Origin: Sinorhizobium fredii USDA 257 | GTDB taxonomy: Bacteria > Pseudomonadota > Alphaproteobacteria > Rhizobiales > Rhizobiaceae | NCBI RefSeq assembly: GCF_000265205.3 | Contig: NC_018000.1 | Location: 5,084,001 to 5,148,000, forward strand | Length of the DNA stretch: 64,000 nt | Direction: 5' to 3' | Part shown: piece after piece, positions 28,105 through 38,264 of the stretch | Layout: every line of letters starts with the position of its first letter | How positions within the stretch are numbered: position 1 is the stretch's first letter | The notes under the pieces: generated by a model | Databases searched by the model: none | What the model saw: only the letters and a program-made list of their open reading frames with translations | Told to the model about the DNA's origin: nothing | Position numbers and translations under genes: made by a program

Positions 28105-29094
28105 CTAGGATCGCGCGAACTCCAGCAGGTCCTTGTTCAACTGCTCCTTGTGGGTATCCGTGATGCCATGCGGCGCGCCCGGATAGACCTTCAGTTCCGC
28201 ATGCGGAATGAGCTTCTTCGAGGCCCGGGCGGCGGCGTCGATCGGAACGATCTGGTCGTCGTCGCCGTGAATGATGAGCGTCGGCACGTCGAACTTCTTC
28301 AGGTCCTCGGTGAAGTCGGTCTGCGAGAAGGCGACGATCGAATCATAGGTATTCTTGTGGCCGCCGGTCATGCCCTGCAGCCAGAAGCTGTCGATCATCC
28401 CCTGCGACGGCTTCGCGCCTGGCCGGTTGAAGCCGAAGAACGGACCAGAAGCGATGTCCTTGTAGAGTTGCGAGCGGTCGGTGAGGCTTGCGGCCTGCAA
28501 GCCATCGAACACATCCTTGGGTAAGCCGCCGGGGTTCTTGTCGGTCTTGACCATCAGCGGCGGCACTGCCGAGATCAGCCCGGCCTTGGCGACGCGACGA
28601 GTGCCGTGGCGACCGATATAGCGGGCGATCTCGCCACCGCCGGTCGAGAAGCCGGCCAGGAAGATACCCTTCAGATCCAGTTGCTCGATCAGATCGGCAA
28701 GATCGTCGGCATAGTGATCCATGTCGTTGCCGTCCCAGGGCTGGCTGGACCGGCCGTGGCCGCGGCGATCATGGGTGACGACGCGGAAACCATCCTTGGC
28801 CAGATGGAAGGCCTGGGCTTCCCAGCTATCGGATGACAGCGGCCAGCCGTGGCTGAGGATGACGACCGGCCCATCCTTCGGGCCCCAGTCCTTGTAGTAG
28901 ATTTCAACGCCGTCGCGAGTGGTGATCCTGCTTCCCATGGTCCTTGCTCCTTCGGTGGTTGATGGCTTCACTGTATCCGCCGCGGCGCCTGGCTGCGAGA
29001 CGGCAAGCGCGGCGGCCGCGCTGGCGGCGCCGAGTGCTCCCGTCAGCATCTCCCTCCTGGAAACGGTGGCTGTACTGTCCTGAACCTTCGTCAT
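28105..29094 (-). CDS. Tat-exported alpha/beta hydrolase (chloroperoxidase/esterase-like)
   Basis: 329 residues. The N-terminus carries a twin-arginine signal (SRREMLTG followed by an Ala-rich hydrophobic stretch). The domain starts at [24 protein letters not shown]. The catalytic triad is Ser in AGFSTGGGE, Asp in [11 protein letters not shown] and His in [11 protein letters not shown], as in cofactor-free haloperoxidases and esterases. It is divergent from an OhrR-type regulator, with operator-like palindromes between them. An ATG at 28938 could give a cytoplasmic form. The natural substrate is unknown. Confidence 0.88.
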   Translation of the reverse strand: MTKVQDSTATVSRREMLTGALGAASAAAALAVSQPGAAADTVKPSTTEGARTMGSRITTRDGVEIYYKDWGPKDGPVVILSHGWPLSSDSWEAQAFHLAKDGFRVVTHDRRGHGRSSQPWDGNDMDHYADDLADLIEQLDLKGIFLAGFSTGGGEIARYIGRHGTRRVAKAGLISAVPPLMVKTDKNPGGLPKDVFDGLQAASLTDRSQLYKDIASGPFFGFNRPGAKPSQGMIDSFWLQGMTGGHKNTYDSIVAFSQTDFTEDLKKFDVPTLIIHGDDDQIVPIDAAARASKKLIPHAELKVYPGAPHGITDTHKEQLNKDLLEFARS

Positions 29095-29128
29095 CGAATT
29101 GTCCCTCCTTCGTGAGACAGCTATTTAA

Positions 29129-29242
29129 ATCGCGCACGATATAAATCGGCGCCGACTTTTAGTCGCTATCGATTAAATCGTGCACGATACTTACGGTGCG
29201 CTGTTCCTCCTGTCAATACCTTGCGATTATATCGCGAACGAT
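29129..29242. promoter_or_regulatory. Three copies of an ATCG-Y-G-M-ACGAT palindrome, candidate MarR/OhrR operators
   Basis: ATCGCGCACGAT (29129-29140), ATCGTGCACGAT (29177-29188, a perfect palindrome) and ATCGCGAACGAT (29231-29242), each flanked by A/T-rich bases of the form TTAAA/ATATAA. They fill the divergent promoter region between the hydrolase and the OhrR-type gene. Confidence 0.65.
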
Positions 29243-29277
29243 TTATTGTGCCTTTGCGGAAAACTCGGGACAAGACC

Positions 29278-29730
29278 ATGACGAAGGCAGACACTCCCTC
29301 GCCCGAAGAGTTGATGAAGCTCGACAATTTCCTGTGCTTTGCGATCTATTCCGCGAACCACGCGTTCACGCGCGTCTACAAGCCGCTGCTCGATGAATTG
29401 GACCTCACCTACCCGCAATATCTCGTGATGGTTGTCCTGTGGGAAAAGGACGATCAGACCGTTGGCAGTCTCGGCGAGAAGCTCTTTCTTGAGTCGAGCA
29501 CCCTCACTCCCATGCTGAAGCGTCTCGAGGCGATCGGCTATATATCGAGGATTCGCGACCGGGCCGATGAGCGGCAGGTCCGCGTGCGCTTGACCGAAAC
29601 TGGCCGGGCGCTGAAGGCAAAGGCCAGCACCGTTCCATGTGGCATCCTCGATGCGACAGGAATGCAGCCCGCCGAGATCGGCCGGCTCAAGCAGGAAATC
29701 GTCGCACTCCGCGCCTCGCTGTTGCGGTAG
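29278..29730 (+). CDS. OhrR-type MarR-family regulator, two-cysteine
   Basis: 150 residues from ATG 29278. The N-terminal LDNFLCFAIYSANHAFTRVY places a Cys at residue 20 followed by LDLTYPQYLVMVVLWE, diagnostic of OhrR. A second Cys at residue 121 (TVPCGIL) fits the two-Cys organic-hydroperoxide-sensing type. The winged HTH reads LGEKLFLESSTLTPMLKRLEAIGYI. It likely represses itself and the divergent hydrolase until oxidised. No ohr gene is adjacent, which is unusual. Confidence 0.88.
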   Translation: MTKADTPSPEELMKLDNFLCFAIYSANHAFTRVYKPLLDELDLTYPQYLVMVVLWEKDDQTVGSLGEKLFLESSTLTPMLKRLEAIGYISRIRDRADERQVRVRLTETGRALKAKASTVPCGILDATGMQPAEIGRLKQEIVALRASLLR

Positions 29731-29756
29731 CGATTACAGCACTCTCACGTCCCGCT

Positions 29757-30746
29757 TCAGATACTGACGAGCACCGCCCCTCCGGTCAGCCCCGCGCCGG
29801 CCGCCGTCAGCAACAGCTTTTCACCGGCGATGAAGGGCTTGGCCTTGTGCGCCAGCGATAGCGACAGCGGGATCGTCGCAGCCGACGAGTTGCCGTGCTC
29901 CTCGATGGTCCGGACGGTCTTCGACGGGTCGATTCCGAGATTGTTGCAAACCGCATCGAAGATCCGGACATTCGCCTGGTGCGGCACGAAGCGGCTGACA
30001 TCCGCCGGGCCAAGTCCCCCAGCGGCGAGCGCGCGGGTTGCGCAAGCCGACATCATCTCGACGGCGCGGACAAACACCTCCCGCCCGTCCCGCATCGTCA
30101 TCAATGCATCCTCCGCCGCCATCCCTGAAGCAAAGGGCTGGCTGCTGCCGCCGGCGGGAATCGTAATCAGATCGTAGCCGCTCCCATCCGAGGCCACATC
30201 GACGCCAAGCACCCCCTTTTGTGGATCGTCCGACGGCATGATGACGACGGCGCCGGCCGCGTCGGCAAAGAGCACGGCGCTTGCCCTTTCCGCTTGGTTG
30301 ATGCGACGGCTCAGGATATTGGCGGCAACGACAAGGACCGGCTTTCCCTGCGCGCGAACGAACCCATCTGCAAGCGTCAGCGCGTAGAGGAAGCCCGAAC
30401 AGGCGCCGGCGAGGTCGATCGCGCCGGAATTGGCAAGCCCGAGGCGATGGGCAAGCAGCGGCGCAGTGGGCGGCAGCAGGTGATCGGGCGTCGAGGTCGC
30501 AAGCAGCGTCAAGGCGATTTCGCCGCGCGAAACCCCCGCATCCTGAAGCGCGGCTTCGCCGGCCCTGGTCGCAAGGCCGCTCAGCGTATCGCCCGCCTCG
30601 ACCCAGCGCCGCGCCCGGATGCCGGTGCGGCGTTCGATCCAGCCCGGCTCGAGGCCGAGTTGCGTTTCGATCTCGGCATTGTCGACGCGCCGCGCCGGCA
30701 CAGAGTGGCCAAAGCCGGCAAGGTGGGATGAGCGGACGATGCTCAT
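29757..30746 (-). CDS. bioZ: Beta-ketoacyl-ACP synthase III-like BioZ
   Basis: 329 residues with the FabH-type thiolase fold and an intact Cys-His-Asn triad ([33 protein letters not shown]). As the last gene of a bioBFDAZ operon it is BioZ, which in Agrobacterium makes a pimeloyl-ACP precursor by condensing glutaryl-CoA with malonyl-ACP. The start overlaps the bioA stop by 4 bp. A housekeeping FabH is less likely because of the operon position. Confidence 0.92.
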   Translation of the reverse strand: MSIVRSSHLAGFGHSVPARRVDNAEIETQLGLEPGWIERRTGIRARRWVEAGDTLSGLATRAGEAALQDAGVSRGEIALTLLATSTPDHLLPPTAPLLAHRLGLANSGAIDLAGACSGFLYALTLADGFVRAQGKPVLVVAANILSRRINQAERASAVLFADAAGAVVIMPSDDPQKGVLGVDVASDGSGYDLITIPAGGSSQPFASGMAAEDALMTMRDGREVFVRAVEMMSACATRALAAGGLGPADVSRFVPHQANVRIFDAVCNNLGIDPSKTVRTIEEHGNSSAATIPLSLSLAHKAKPFIAGEKLLLTAAGAGLTGGAVLVSI

Positions 30747-32011
30747 AGCCGCCCCGATACAAAGGCCGAGGCCGCCGCGTCGATCGCCTCATAGGCCCGG
30801 TCGAGATCGGCATCGACGACGCAATAGGGCGGCATCAGATAGATGACGTTGCCAAGCGGGCGGATGAGCACCCGGCGCTCTCGAAAGAAGGCCCTGAGCC
30901 GTGGCCCGACATCTGCAAGATAGCCCCCCGTCGGTACGGCAAGGTCGAGCGCGGCGATCGTGCCTGCCTGGCGAACATAGCGGAAGCGCGGATCGGCGCC
31001 GAAGCGCTGCAGATGCCGCCGCTGCTTCGCGGCAAGCGCTTCGATGCGTTCGCCGACCGGCTCCGACTTCCACACGGAGAGATTGGCGACGGCCGCCGCG
31101 CAGGCGATCGGATTGGCCGTATAGGAGCTGGAATGAAAGAAGGTCCGGCGCCGGTCCGCTGACAGATGCGCGTCGAATATCTCGACCGTGCACAGGGTCG
31201 CCGCCAGCGGCAGCGCGCCGCCGGTCAAGCCCTTCGACGTGCACAGGATGTCGGGCGCAATGCCCGCCTGTTCACAGGCGAAAAGTGTGCCGGTGCGGCC
31301 CCAGCCGGTCATCACCTCATCGGCAATCAGGAGAGTGCCATGCCGTTCCGCGATCCGCTTCAGTTCGGCAAGGACGAAGGGTGGATAGACCTTCATTCCG
31401 CCGGCGCCGAGGACCAATGGTTCGATGAGCAGCGCCGCCACCTGGCCGGAAGCGCAATAAACCTCGAACGCGTCGAGCGTCTCCTGTTCGCGACCGGCTT
31501 CGGGAAATGGCAACCGGTCGACGGCGAAGAGAAGCGGCTCGTAAGCCACATTGAAGACGCCGCGCTCGCCGGCCGACATCGTGCCGATCGTGTCGCCATG
31601 GTAGCTGTGCTCCATCACGCAGACGCGGCTGCGCGGCGCGCCGATATTGTGGAAGTAGCCAAGCGCCATCTTCAGCGCCACCTCCACCGCGGTCGAGCCG
31701 CTGTCGGAATAGAAGACGTGCTTCAATCCGGCGGGCGCGATCCCGATCAGGCCCTTGGCCAGTTCCTCCGCTGGCGCGTGGGTGTATTCGGCAAAGATCA
31801 CCTGGTCATGGGTTTCCGCGGCACGCCGGATCGCCTCCATGATCGCCGGATGCCGGTGGCCGTGGGTGATTACCCACCAGGACGAGATCGCATCGAGAAT
31901 ATGCGAGCCATCCTCGTCGATGAGATAGGCACCCTCGGTGCGGACGACATGCTTCATCGCCGGCTCCAGCGCGTGCTGGGTGAAAGGGTGCCACACCGGC
32001 GAGACGCTCAT
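30743..32011 (-). CDS. bioA: Adenosylmethionine-8-amino-7-oxononanoate aminotransferase BioA
   Basis: 422 residues, class III aminotransferase. Motifs: [15 protein letters not shown] at the N-terminus, [15 protein letters not shown], the PLP-binding Asp in [15 protein letters not shown], and Lys in [17 protein letters not shown]. It converts KAPA to DAPA with SAM as amino donor. It overlaps bioD and bioZ by 4 bp each. Confidence 0.96.
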   Translation of the reverse strand: MSVSPVWHPFTQHALEPAMKHVVRTEGAYLIDEDGSHILDAISSWWVITHGHRHPAIMEAIRRAAETHDQVIFAEYTHAPAEELAKGLIGIAPAGLKHVFYSDSGSTAVEVALKMALGYFHNIGAPRSRVCVMEHSYHGDTIGTMSAGERGVFNVAYEPLLFAVDRLPFPEAGREQETLDAFEVYCASGQVAALLIEPLVLGAGGMKVYPPFVLAELKRIAERHGTLLIADEVMTGWGRTGTLFACEQAGIAPDILCTSKGLTGGALPLAATLCTVEIFDAHLSADRRRTFFHSSSYTANPIACAAAVANLSVWKSEPVGERIEALAAKQRRHLQRFGADPRFRYVRQAGTIAALDLAVPTGGYLADVGPRLRAFFRERRVLIRPLGNVIYLMPPYCVVDADLDRAYEAIDAAASAFVSGRL

Positions 32012-32649
32012 GCCAGCACCTCCCGGAAATCGTCCACCTTGAACTGTTCGCGAAAGGCCTGGCGGAGACGGTCGGGCGTCAATAGTTCGAGCCGCGGCAG
32101 CCGCCCAAGCACTCTGACATGACCAAGTTCCGCGATAATGCTTTCCGTGTCTGGCTGCTCATCGCCGATGAAGGCGACGCCGAGAACCGGAATCGACCGG
32201 GCGCGCAGCGCTTCGAGCGTCAGCAGCGTGTGATTGATCGTGCCTAGTCCAGTGCGGGTGCAGAGGACAACGGGAATTCGCCAGCGCGCAAAAACATCGG
32301 CAAAGACCATCCGCTTCGTTAGCGGCACCAGCAACCCACCCGCCCCTTCGATGACGAGCGGCGCGTTGGTCTTCGGCGGGGAGAGGCTTTCTGGCCGGAT
32401 CGTCACGCCGTCGAGCCTGGCAGAGAGATGCGGCGAGGCGGGCGTGGCGAGCCTGTGGGCCTCCGGCAGGATTCGGCGAGCGTCTATCCGGCCGAGCCGC
32501 TGGACGGCTTCGCTGTCCGTTTCGCCGTCGAGCCCGGACTGCACCGGCTTCCAGTAGCAGCCGGCAAGGGCATCGGTGAGTGCGGCGGCGAAGACGGTCT
32601 TGCCGATGCCTGTATCCGTGCCGGTGATCACGATGCGCGATGTCATCAT
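32008..32649 (-). CDS. bioD: Dethiobiotin synthetase BioD
   Basis: 213 residues. The P-loop reads [18 protein letters not shown] and the family motif [11 protein letters not shown] follows; [13 protein letters not shown] supplies the Walker B-like region. It carboxylates DAPA to dethiobiotin with ATP and CO2. It overlaps both bioF and bioA by 4 bp, so the operon is translationally coupled throughout. Confidence 0.95.
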   Translation of the reverse strand: MMTSRIVITGTDTGIGKTVFAAALTDALAGCYWKPVQSGLDGETDSEAVQRLGRIDARRILPEAHRLATPASPHLSARLDGVTIRPESLSPPKTNAPLVIEGAGGLLVPLTKRMVFADVFARWRIPVVLCTRTGLGTINHTLLTLEALRARSIPVLGVAFIGDEQPDTESIIAELGHVRVLGRLPRLELLTPDRLRQAFREQFKVDDFREVLA

Positions 32650-33788
32650 CTCTCCTCTGCAATCGCGACCTTCAGCCGTTCCAGCATCTGCGCGATCGCA
32701 GGCCTGTCGACATTCAGGGTGATTGCGATTCGGAGCCGCGCCGTGCCCTCAGGAACCGTCGGCGGGCGGATCGCGCGGATGTCGAACCCCTCCTCGCGCA
32801 GGCGATCGGCGATCTTCACAGCGCGCCCATTGTCGCCGACCATCACCGGAAGGATCTGCGATCCGCTGCCTTCGACCCCGAGCGTAGCGGCAAGAGCCGC
32901 ATTGGCAAAGGCGCTGAGCGCGTCGAAGTCCGCCCGGCGCTGCGGTTCGTCCGCGGCGATCCGCAACGCCTCGCTAACCGCGGCGGCCGTCAAGGGCGAC
33001 GGTGCGGTCGAATATATGAAGCCGCGAGCGCGGTTGACGAGATAGTCGCAAAGGAGCCCATTCGCACCGAGCAATGCGCCGGAAACGCCGAGCGCCTTGC
33101 CGCAGGTGTGCAGCACCACGAGCTTTTCCCGACCCTTGAGCGCCGCCGAAAACCCGCGGCCACCGGGACCGAAAACACCCGTGGCATGGGCCTCATCGAT
33201 GACCAGGAAGCCGTCGTGCTCTTCTGCAAGCGCGGCAAGGTCCACGAGCGACGCTCTATCACCGTCCATCGAATAGAGGCTTTCGACGGCAATCCACGGA
33301 TGCCCGGTTCCGCCGGCGCTGCGCCACTTCCGGATGACGTCGGCAAAGGCATCGACATCGTTGTGTCTTACGGCAACCGCCCGCGCCTTGCTTGCGGCAA
33401 TGCCCTCATGGGCGCTCGCATGAATCAGCGCGTCGTGGACAATGATGTCGTCGCGCTGCGGCAGGGTCGAAAACAGTGCAACATTGGCGGCATAGCCGCT
33501 GCCGAAAAAAAGCGCACGATCCGAGCCGAAGAATTCGGCCGCTTCCGCCTCCAGCGCCTCATGCTCCGGATGATTGCCGCGCAACAGCCGCGATCCGCTG
33601 GCGCCGACCGGCACGCCTCGATCGAGCGCCGCGGCGATCGCCGCCTTCAGGCGCGGCGCGTTGGCAAGGCCCAAATAGTCATTCGAGGTGAAATCAATTC
33701 CCGCTCGGGCGACAAGCGCGCGGTGCCGGCCCTTTCGCTCGAGTCCAGCCAGGGTTTTCGCGTAGCGGCCCAGACCATCGGCGATCAT
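32646..33788 (-). CDS. bioF: 8-amino-7-oxononanoate synthase BioF
   Basis: 380 residues, alpha-oxoamine synthase family. Visible motifs: [49 protein letters not shown] (PLP Asp and His) and [13 protein letters not shown] (PLP Lys). It condenses pimeloyl-ACP/CoA with alanine to KAPA. It overlaps bioB and bioD by 4 bp each. Confidence 0.95.
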   Translation of the reverse strand: MIADGLGRYAKTLAGLERKGRHRALVARAGIDFTSNDYLGLANAPRLKAAIAAALDRGVPVGASGSRLLRGNHPEHEALEAEAAEFFGSDRALFFGSGYAANVALFSTLPQRDDIIVHDALIHASAHEGIAASKARAVAVRHNDVDAFADVIRKWRSAGGTGHPWIAVESLYSMDGDRASLVDLAALAEEHDGFLVIDEAHATGVFGPGGRGFSAALKGREKLVVLHTCGKALGVSGALLGANGLLCDYLVNRARGFIYSTAPSPLTAAAVSEALRIAADEPQRRADFDALSAFANAALAATLGVEGSGSQILPVMVGDNGRAVKIADRLREEGFDIRAIRPPTVPEGTARLRIAITLNVDRPAIAQMLERLKVAIAEER

Positions 33789-34804
33789 TTGGCCGGCTCC
33801 ATCTCCGCCGGCTGCAATTCCATCGGCTTCAGTCCGAGGCGGCGGAAGAGTGCCGCGTCGTGGTCCTCGCCGGGATTGTCGGCCGTCAACAGCGTCTCGC
33901 CGACGAAGATCGAATTCGCCCCGGCGAAGAAACAGAGCGCCTGCATCTCGTCGCTCATGTCCGTGCGACCGGCCGATAGGCGGACATGGGACTGCGGCAT
34001 CAGGATGCGGGCAAGCGCGATCGTCCGGACGAAGTCGATCGGATCGACCGGCGCCGCATCGGCAAGCTTCGACCCGGGAATGGGTATCAGCATGTTGATC
34101 GGCACGCTTTCCGGCGCCGCCGGAAGATTGGCGAGCGTCACCAGCATCGAGATCCGATCATCGATTGTCTCGCCCATGCCCAATATGCCGCCGGCGCAGA
34201 CCTTGATGCCCGCGTCGCGGACGTTGGCAAGCGTTTCCAGCCTGTCGGCGAAGGTCCGGGTGGTGATGATCTCGCCGTAGAAGCGCTCTGAAGTATCGAC
34301 ATTGTGGTTGTAGTAGTCGAGCCCGGCCTCTGCGAGCCGCTCCGATTGGGCCGGCGACAGCATGCCGAGGGTCATGCAGGTTTCCAGCCCGAGCGCCTTG
34401 ACGCCGCGCACCATCGCGGCGATCGCCTCCATATCGCGCTCTTTCGGCCCGCGCCAGGCGGCCCCCATGCAGTAGCGCGTCGCGCCGCCGTCCTTGGCCC
34501 TGCGTGCCTCGGCGATGACCCGTTCGACCTCCATCAGCTTCGACGCCTTGAGGCCGGTTGGGTAATGCGCCGACTGGCTGCAATAGCCGCAATCCTCCGC
34601 ACATCCGCCGGTCTTGATCGACAACAGCCGGCTCATCTGCACCGCGTTCGGATCGAAATGGATGCGGTGGACGGACTGGGCCCGGAACAGAAGATCGTTG
34701 AAGGACCAATTATAGATAGTTTGCGCCTCAGCGAAACTCCAACGCGTTTCATCGGCGCCGGAGCTGACCGATTCTGCTCCGTTCGTTACGATCGCATCCC
34801 GCAT
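33785..34804 (-). CDS. bioB: Biotin synthase BioB
   Basis: 339 residues, radical SAM enzyme. The CxxxCxxC cluster is in [16 protein letters not shown], with [21 protein letters not shown] and the C-terminal Arg-containing [15 protein letters not shown] for the 2Fe-2S site. It inserts sulfur into dethiobiotin. It is first in the operon; BioR-like palindromes lie 33-61 bp upstream of the ATG and another lies inside its own 5' coding region. Confidence 0.97.
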   Translation of the reverse strand: MRDAIVTNGAESVSSGADETRWSFAEAQTIYNWSFNDLLFRAQSVHRIHFDPNAVQMSRLLSIKTGGCAEDCGYCSQSAHYPTGLKASKLMEVERVIAEARRAKDGGATRYCMGAAWRGPKERDMEAIAAMVRGVKALGLETCMTLGMLSPAQSERLAEAGLDYYNHNVDTSERFYGEIITTRTFADRLETLANVRDAGIKVCAGGILGMGETIDDRISMLVTLANLPAAPESVPINMLIPIPGSKLADAAPVDPIDFVRTIALARILMPQSHVRLSAGRTDMSDEMQALCFFAGANSIFVGETLLTADNPGEDHDAALFRRLGLKPMELQPAEMEPAK

Positions 34805-34836
34805 TCCTGGCTATCTCCCTCTGCTCACCGCAACTA

Positions 34837-34865
34837 GTATAGATAGAATCACATTTTATCTATAA
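34837..34865. promoter_or_regulatory. BioR-type operator with a second, degenerate box
   Basis: TTATCTATAA at 34856-34865 is a full match to the alphaproteobacterial BioR consensus (TTATMKATAA). GTATAGATAG at 34837-34846 matches 8 of 10 on the opposite orientation, 19 bp away. Both lie just upstream of bioB, the expected place for biotin-dependent repression by BioR; bioR itself is not in the window. Confidence 0.75.
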
Positions 34866-35001
34866 TTCGTCGGTGGAGAGGGACGCAACCGCCTATCGGA
34901 ATTCTTCCACGCCGATCGCACCCGCGGCGGACCCGGCCGCGGCGTTCACAAGCTCCTCGCAATGTCTCGCCGACAGCGGTTCGGGCCTTTGCGAAAAGCA
35001 A

Positions 35002-35027
35002 AGGCCCGGCGCTTGCACGCCGGGCCT
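35002..35027 (-). terminator. Terminator of the liv binding-protein gene
   Basis: AGGCCCGGCG and its complement CGCCGGGCCT form a 10-bp stem with a 6-nt loop. On the minus strand it is followed by TTGCTTTT. It lies 28 bp after the stop codon at 35055. Confidence 0.75.
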
Positions 35028-35054
35028 CGCTCGCTGTTAAGCGTCGGAACGAAA

Positions 35055-36173
35055 CTATTCGTTCTGGAAGTAGCTGAACTTGCCGTCTTCACCCTTCTTC
35101 CAGGTATACATGACGTAGTCCGGGCGGGTGATGTCGCCCTTTTCGTCATAGCCGAGTTCGCCGATTGCGGTCTTGAACGGACCCTTGGCCTTGATCGCTT
35201 CGGCAACGGCCTGCGGATCGTTGCCTCCGGCGGCCTTGGCAGCATCGGCGATCACCTGCATGGCGGCATAGGAATAGAGCGTGTAAGCTTCCGGTTCGAA
35301 GCCGGCAGCGCGGAACTTCTCGACGAGTTCCTTGGAGGCCGGGTTCTTGCGCGGATCCGGAGCGAAGGTCATCAGCGTCCCATCGACGGCGTCACCGGCG
35401 ATCGAAGCCAACTCGTTCGAAACAATGCCGTCGCCCGACATGAACGTTGCCTTCAGGCCCTGGTCCTTCATCTGACGCATGATGAGGCCGGCTTCCGTGT
35501 GCAGGCCGCCGTAATAGACGACCGAGACGCCGCCTTCCTTCATCTTGGCGATGAGAGCCGAGAAGTCCTTGTCGCCGATGTTGATACCTTCGTAGAGAGC
35601 CTCGGTGAGGCCGGCTTCGTTCATCGACTTCTTGGTTTCGTCGGCAAGGCCCTGACCATAAGGAGTCTTGTCGTGAATGACGGCGATCTTGGCGTCCTTG
35701 AAGTTGGCCGCGAGGTAAGCGCCGGCAACTGCACCCTGCTGGTCATCACGGCCGCAGGTGCGGAACGTGTTCCACATGCCGCGTTCGGTGAACTGCGGGT
35801 TGGTCGCAGACGGAGTGATTTCAAGGATGCCGTTCTCGGCATAGACTTCCGATGCGGGGATCGAAACGCCCGAGTTGAAGTGGCCGACCACGAACTTCAC
35901 GCCGTCGGCAACGAACTTGTTGGCGACCGAAATGCCCTGCTTCGGGTCCGAAACATCGTCGCCGAGCACAAGCTTGATCTGTTCCCCGTTGATGCCGCCT
36001 GCAGCGTTGATGTCGGCGGCTGCCTGCTCCGCACCTTTCTGGAGCTGCGCGCCGAATGCGGCGTTCGGGCCGGTCAGCGGACCAGCGACGCCGATCAGGA
36101 GATCGGCCCATGCGGTGCCGCTGAAGGCGACCATTGCCGTCAGCGCCACAGCCGACAGAAGAGACTTTTTCAT
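35055..36173 (-). CDS. livK: Branched-chain amino acid ABC transporter, substrate-binding protein (LivK/BraC-like)
   Basis: 372 residues from ATG 36173; the signal peptide ([23 protein letters not shown]) fixes the start. The mature N-terminus [18 protein letters not shown] and the stretch [19 protein letters not shown] are typical of Leu/Ile/Val-binding proteins. It is the last gene of the liv cluster on this strand and delivers ligand to LivHM. It has its own terminator and a 115-bp upstream gap that may hold a promoter. Confidence 0.93.
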   Translation of the reverse strand: MKKSLLSAVALTAMVAFSGTAWADLLIGVAGPLTGPNAAFGAQLQKGAEQAAADINAAGGINGEQIKLVLGDDVSDPKQGISVANKFVADGVKFVVGHFNSGVSIPASEVYAENGILEITPSATNPQFTERGMWNTFRTCGRDDQQGAVAGAYLAANFKDAKIAVIHDKTPYGQGLADETKKSMNEAGLTEALYEGINIGDKDFSALIAKMKEGGVSVVYYGGLHTEAGLIMRQMKDQGLKATFMSGDGIVSNELASIAGDAVDGTLMTFAPDPRKNPASKELVEKFRAAGFEPEAYTLYSYAAMQVIADAAKAAGGNDPQAVAEAIKAKGPFKTAIGELGYDEKGDITRPDYVMYTWKKGEDGKFSYFQNE

Positions 36174-36288
36174 TTTGTTACTCCCAAATATTCGAGCGGG
36201 TCTCGTTTCATAAGCCTGCGCAATGCCCACCATAATCGCGCCGGTGTTCCTTCGCACCGGCCGCACCCGACCGGCACGCGCTGTTCCC

Positions 36289-36633
36289 TTATTTGGCCTT
36301 CCAGGAGAAAGGTGAGGTCTTCTCGTAGAGCCAGTAGTACATGTTCGACATCTGCTTGGTCCGGTAGTACCGGTAACCGGCGGTAGCAAACAACAAAAGC
36401 ACGAGCGTGTCTACGATATAGTACTGCGGGCTGAACATCGTGCCGCCGAAAAGCGCATGGTGCACGAAGCGGATAGCAAGCCCCAGAAGGGCCACGTAGA
36501 CGAGCAGCCGTGGAACCTCTCCCCAGCTTTCCGCGACGCTCTTGCCGGTCCGCCATGCAGTCCAGCCGCCGAGGACGCAGGTGATGAACAGAAACTGCCA
36601 GATGGAGGCCTCTTCGTAGAGAATTCCTTGCAT
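36289..36633 (-). CDS. DUF6867-family small membrane protein of the liv operon
   Basis: 114 residues with three hydrophobic segments (about residues 10-28, 42-60 and 72-86). Conserved-looking stretches are [21 protein letters not shown] and [14 protein letters not shown] at the C-terminus. I recognise it as the uncharacterised family found in rhizobial liv operons. It sits between livF and livK. A role in the transporter is only suggested by position. Confidence 0.8.
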   Translation of the reverse strand: MQGILYEEASIWQFLFITCVLGGWTAWRTGKSVAESWGEVPRLLVYVALLGLAIRFVHHALFGGTMFSPQYYIVDTLVLLLFATAGYRYYRTKQMSNMYYWLYEKTSPFSWKAK

Positions 36634-36654
36634 GTCACTTAACTCCAGCGTGCA

Positions 36655-37380
36655 TCAATGCCGGCCGCCTTCGAGATAGGCCGCGCGGACCTCCGGATTA
36701 GCGAGCAGCTCCTTGCCCGTTCCGCTCATCGTCACTCGGCCGTTGACGAGGACGTAGCCGCGGTCGGAAAGCTTGAGCGCCCCGAAGGCGTTCTGCTCGA
36801 CCAGGAACACGGTGAGGCCCTCCTGCTTGTTGAGCTTCTTGATCGCCTCGAAAATGCCCTTGACGATCAGCGGCGCGAGGCCGAGCGACGGCTCGTCGAG
36901 CAGCAGGAGCTTCGGTCGGGCCATCAGCGCCCGGCCGATCGACAGCATCTGCTGTTCACCGCCGGAGAGCGTCCCGCCGCGCTGAGCCTGCCGCTCCTTG
37001 AGCCGCGGGAAGAGCGTGAAGACCTTTTCCACGTCGTCCTTGAAATGCTTCAGATTGTCGAGGCTCGCGCCCATCTGGAGGTTTTCAAGCACGGTCATGC
37101 GCGGGAAGATGCGGCGGCCTTCCGGCGACTGGGCGATCCTGAGACGGGCAATCTCGTGCGTCGGCATGCGCGTGATGTCCTGCCCTTCGAAGAAGACCGA
37201 ACCCGTGCGCGCCTGCGGCTTGCCGCAGATCGTCATCATCAGCGTGGACTTGCCGGCGCCGTTGGCGCCGATCAGCGCAACGATTTCCCCACGATGGACT
37301 TCGACATCGACGCCGTTCAGCGCCCGGATATTTCCATAATAGGTCTCGACGCTTCTTACATTCAGCAGCGGAGCAGTCAT
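36655..37380 (-). CDS. livF: Branched-chain amino acid ABC transporter, ATP-binding protein LivF
   Basis: 241 residues. Walker A is GANGAGKST, the signature is LSGGEQQMLSIGRAL, and Walker B LLLLDEPSLGLAP. The sequence YGNIRALNGVDVEVHRGEIVAL is typical LivF. It overlaps livG by 4 bp and forms the ATPase pair with it at the inner membrane. Confidence 0.95.
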   Translation of the reverse strand: MTAPLLNVRSVETYYGNIRALNGVDVEVHRGEIVALIGANGAGKSTLMMTICGKPQARTGSVFFEGQDITRMPTHEIARLRIAQSPEGRRIFPRMTVLENLQMGASLDNLKHFKDDVEKVFTLFPRLKERQAQRGGTLSGGEQQMLSIGRALMARPKLLLLDEPSLGLAPLIVKGIFEAIKKLNKQEGLTVFLVEQNAFGALKLSDRGYVLVNGRVTMSGTGKELLANPEVRAAYLEGGRH

Positions 37381-38264
37381 GGCTGGGTGCCTCCCCGCTC
37401 GCTTTCGATTTCTTCGATCTGTTCGATCACCTCTTCAACCTCTTCGTCCTCGACGCCCAGATAGGCCGCGATGACCCTCGGATCATTCTTCACGAAATCC
37501 GGATTGCCGTCGGAAATCTTTTGTCCGTATTCGAGCACCACCACGTGGTCGGAGATTTCCATGACCACGGACATGTCGTGCTCGATCAACAGGATGGATG
37601 TGCCGGTGTCGCGGCGAATGGTCTGCAGCAGGTTGTTGAGAGCGGCCGATTCGCGCGGATTGAGGCCCGCTGCCGGTTCGTCGAGGCAAAGCAGCTCCGG
37701 TCCGGTGCACATGGCGCGAGCGATTTCGAGCCGCCGCTGGGCACCATACGGCAGGTCGCCAGCCGGATCGTCGGCACGATCGATGAGCGACGCCATCTCG
37801 AGCCAGTGGCGGGCGAGCTCGATCGAGTCCTTGGAAGCCTGGCGGTAGGCCGGGAAGCCGAGCAGGCCGAGGATGGTGTAGCCGGAAGCCAGCATCAACT
37901 TGTTATGCTGCGCCACCAGCAGATTTTCCAGGACCGTCAGGCCCGAGAACATCCGGATGTTCTGGAACGTGCGCGCCACCTTGGCGCGCTTGGTGATTTC
38001 GAAATCGGGTAGACGCTCCAGCAGGAACTCATCGCCGGACTTCTGCCGCATGGTGATCATGCCCATCGTCGGCTTGTAGAACCCGGTGATGCAGTTGAAC
38101 ACCGTCGTCTTGCCCGCCCCGTTCGGGCCGATCAGCGCGGTGATCTCGCCGCGCTCCGCCTCGAAGGAGAAGTCGTTGATGGCCATGAGACCGCCGAAGC
38201 GCATCGACAGGCGCTCAACCTTGAGAATGGGGTCTTTTGTCATTGTGCTCGTCTCGAAGGTCAT
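37377..38264 (-). CDS. livG: Branched-chain amino acid ABC transporter, ATP-binding protein LivG
   Basis: 295 residues; ATG 38264 overlaps the livM stop (TGATG), while ATG 38243 (MTKDPILK) is an alternative start. Walker A GPNGAGKTT, LivG signature LPYGAQRRLEIARAM and Walker B LLCLDEPAAGLNP are present. The C-terminus carries an unusually acidic tail (EDEEVEEVIEQIEEIESE) beyond the normal end, of unknown purpose. Confidence 0.95.
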   Translation of the reverse strand: MTFETSTMTKDPILKVERLSMRFGGLMAINDFSFEAERGEITALIGPNGAGKTTVFNCITGFYKPTMGMITMRQKSGDEFLLERLPDFEITKRAKVARTFQNIRMFSGLTVLENLLVAQHNKLMLASGYTILGLLGFPAYRQASKDSIELARHWLEMASLIDRADDPAGDLPYGAQRRLEIARAMCTGPELLCLDEPAAGLNPRESAALNNLLQTIRRDTGTSILLIEHDMSVVMEISDHVVVLEYGQKISDGNPDFVKNDPRVIAAYLGVEDEEVEEVIEQIEEIESERGGTQP

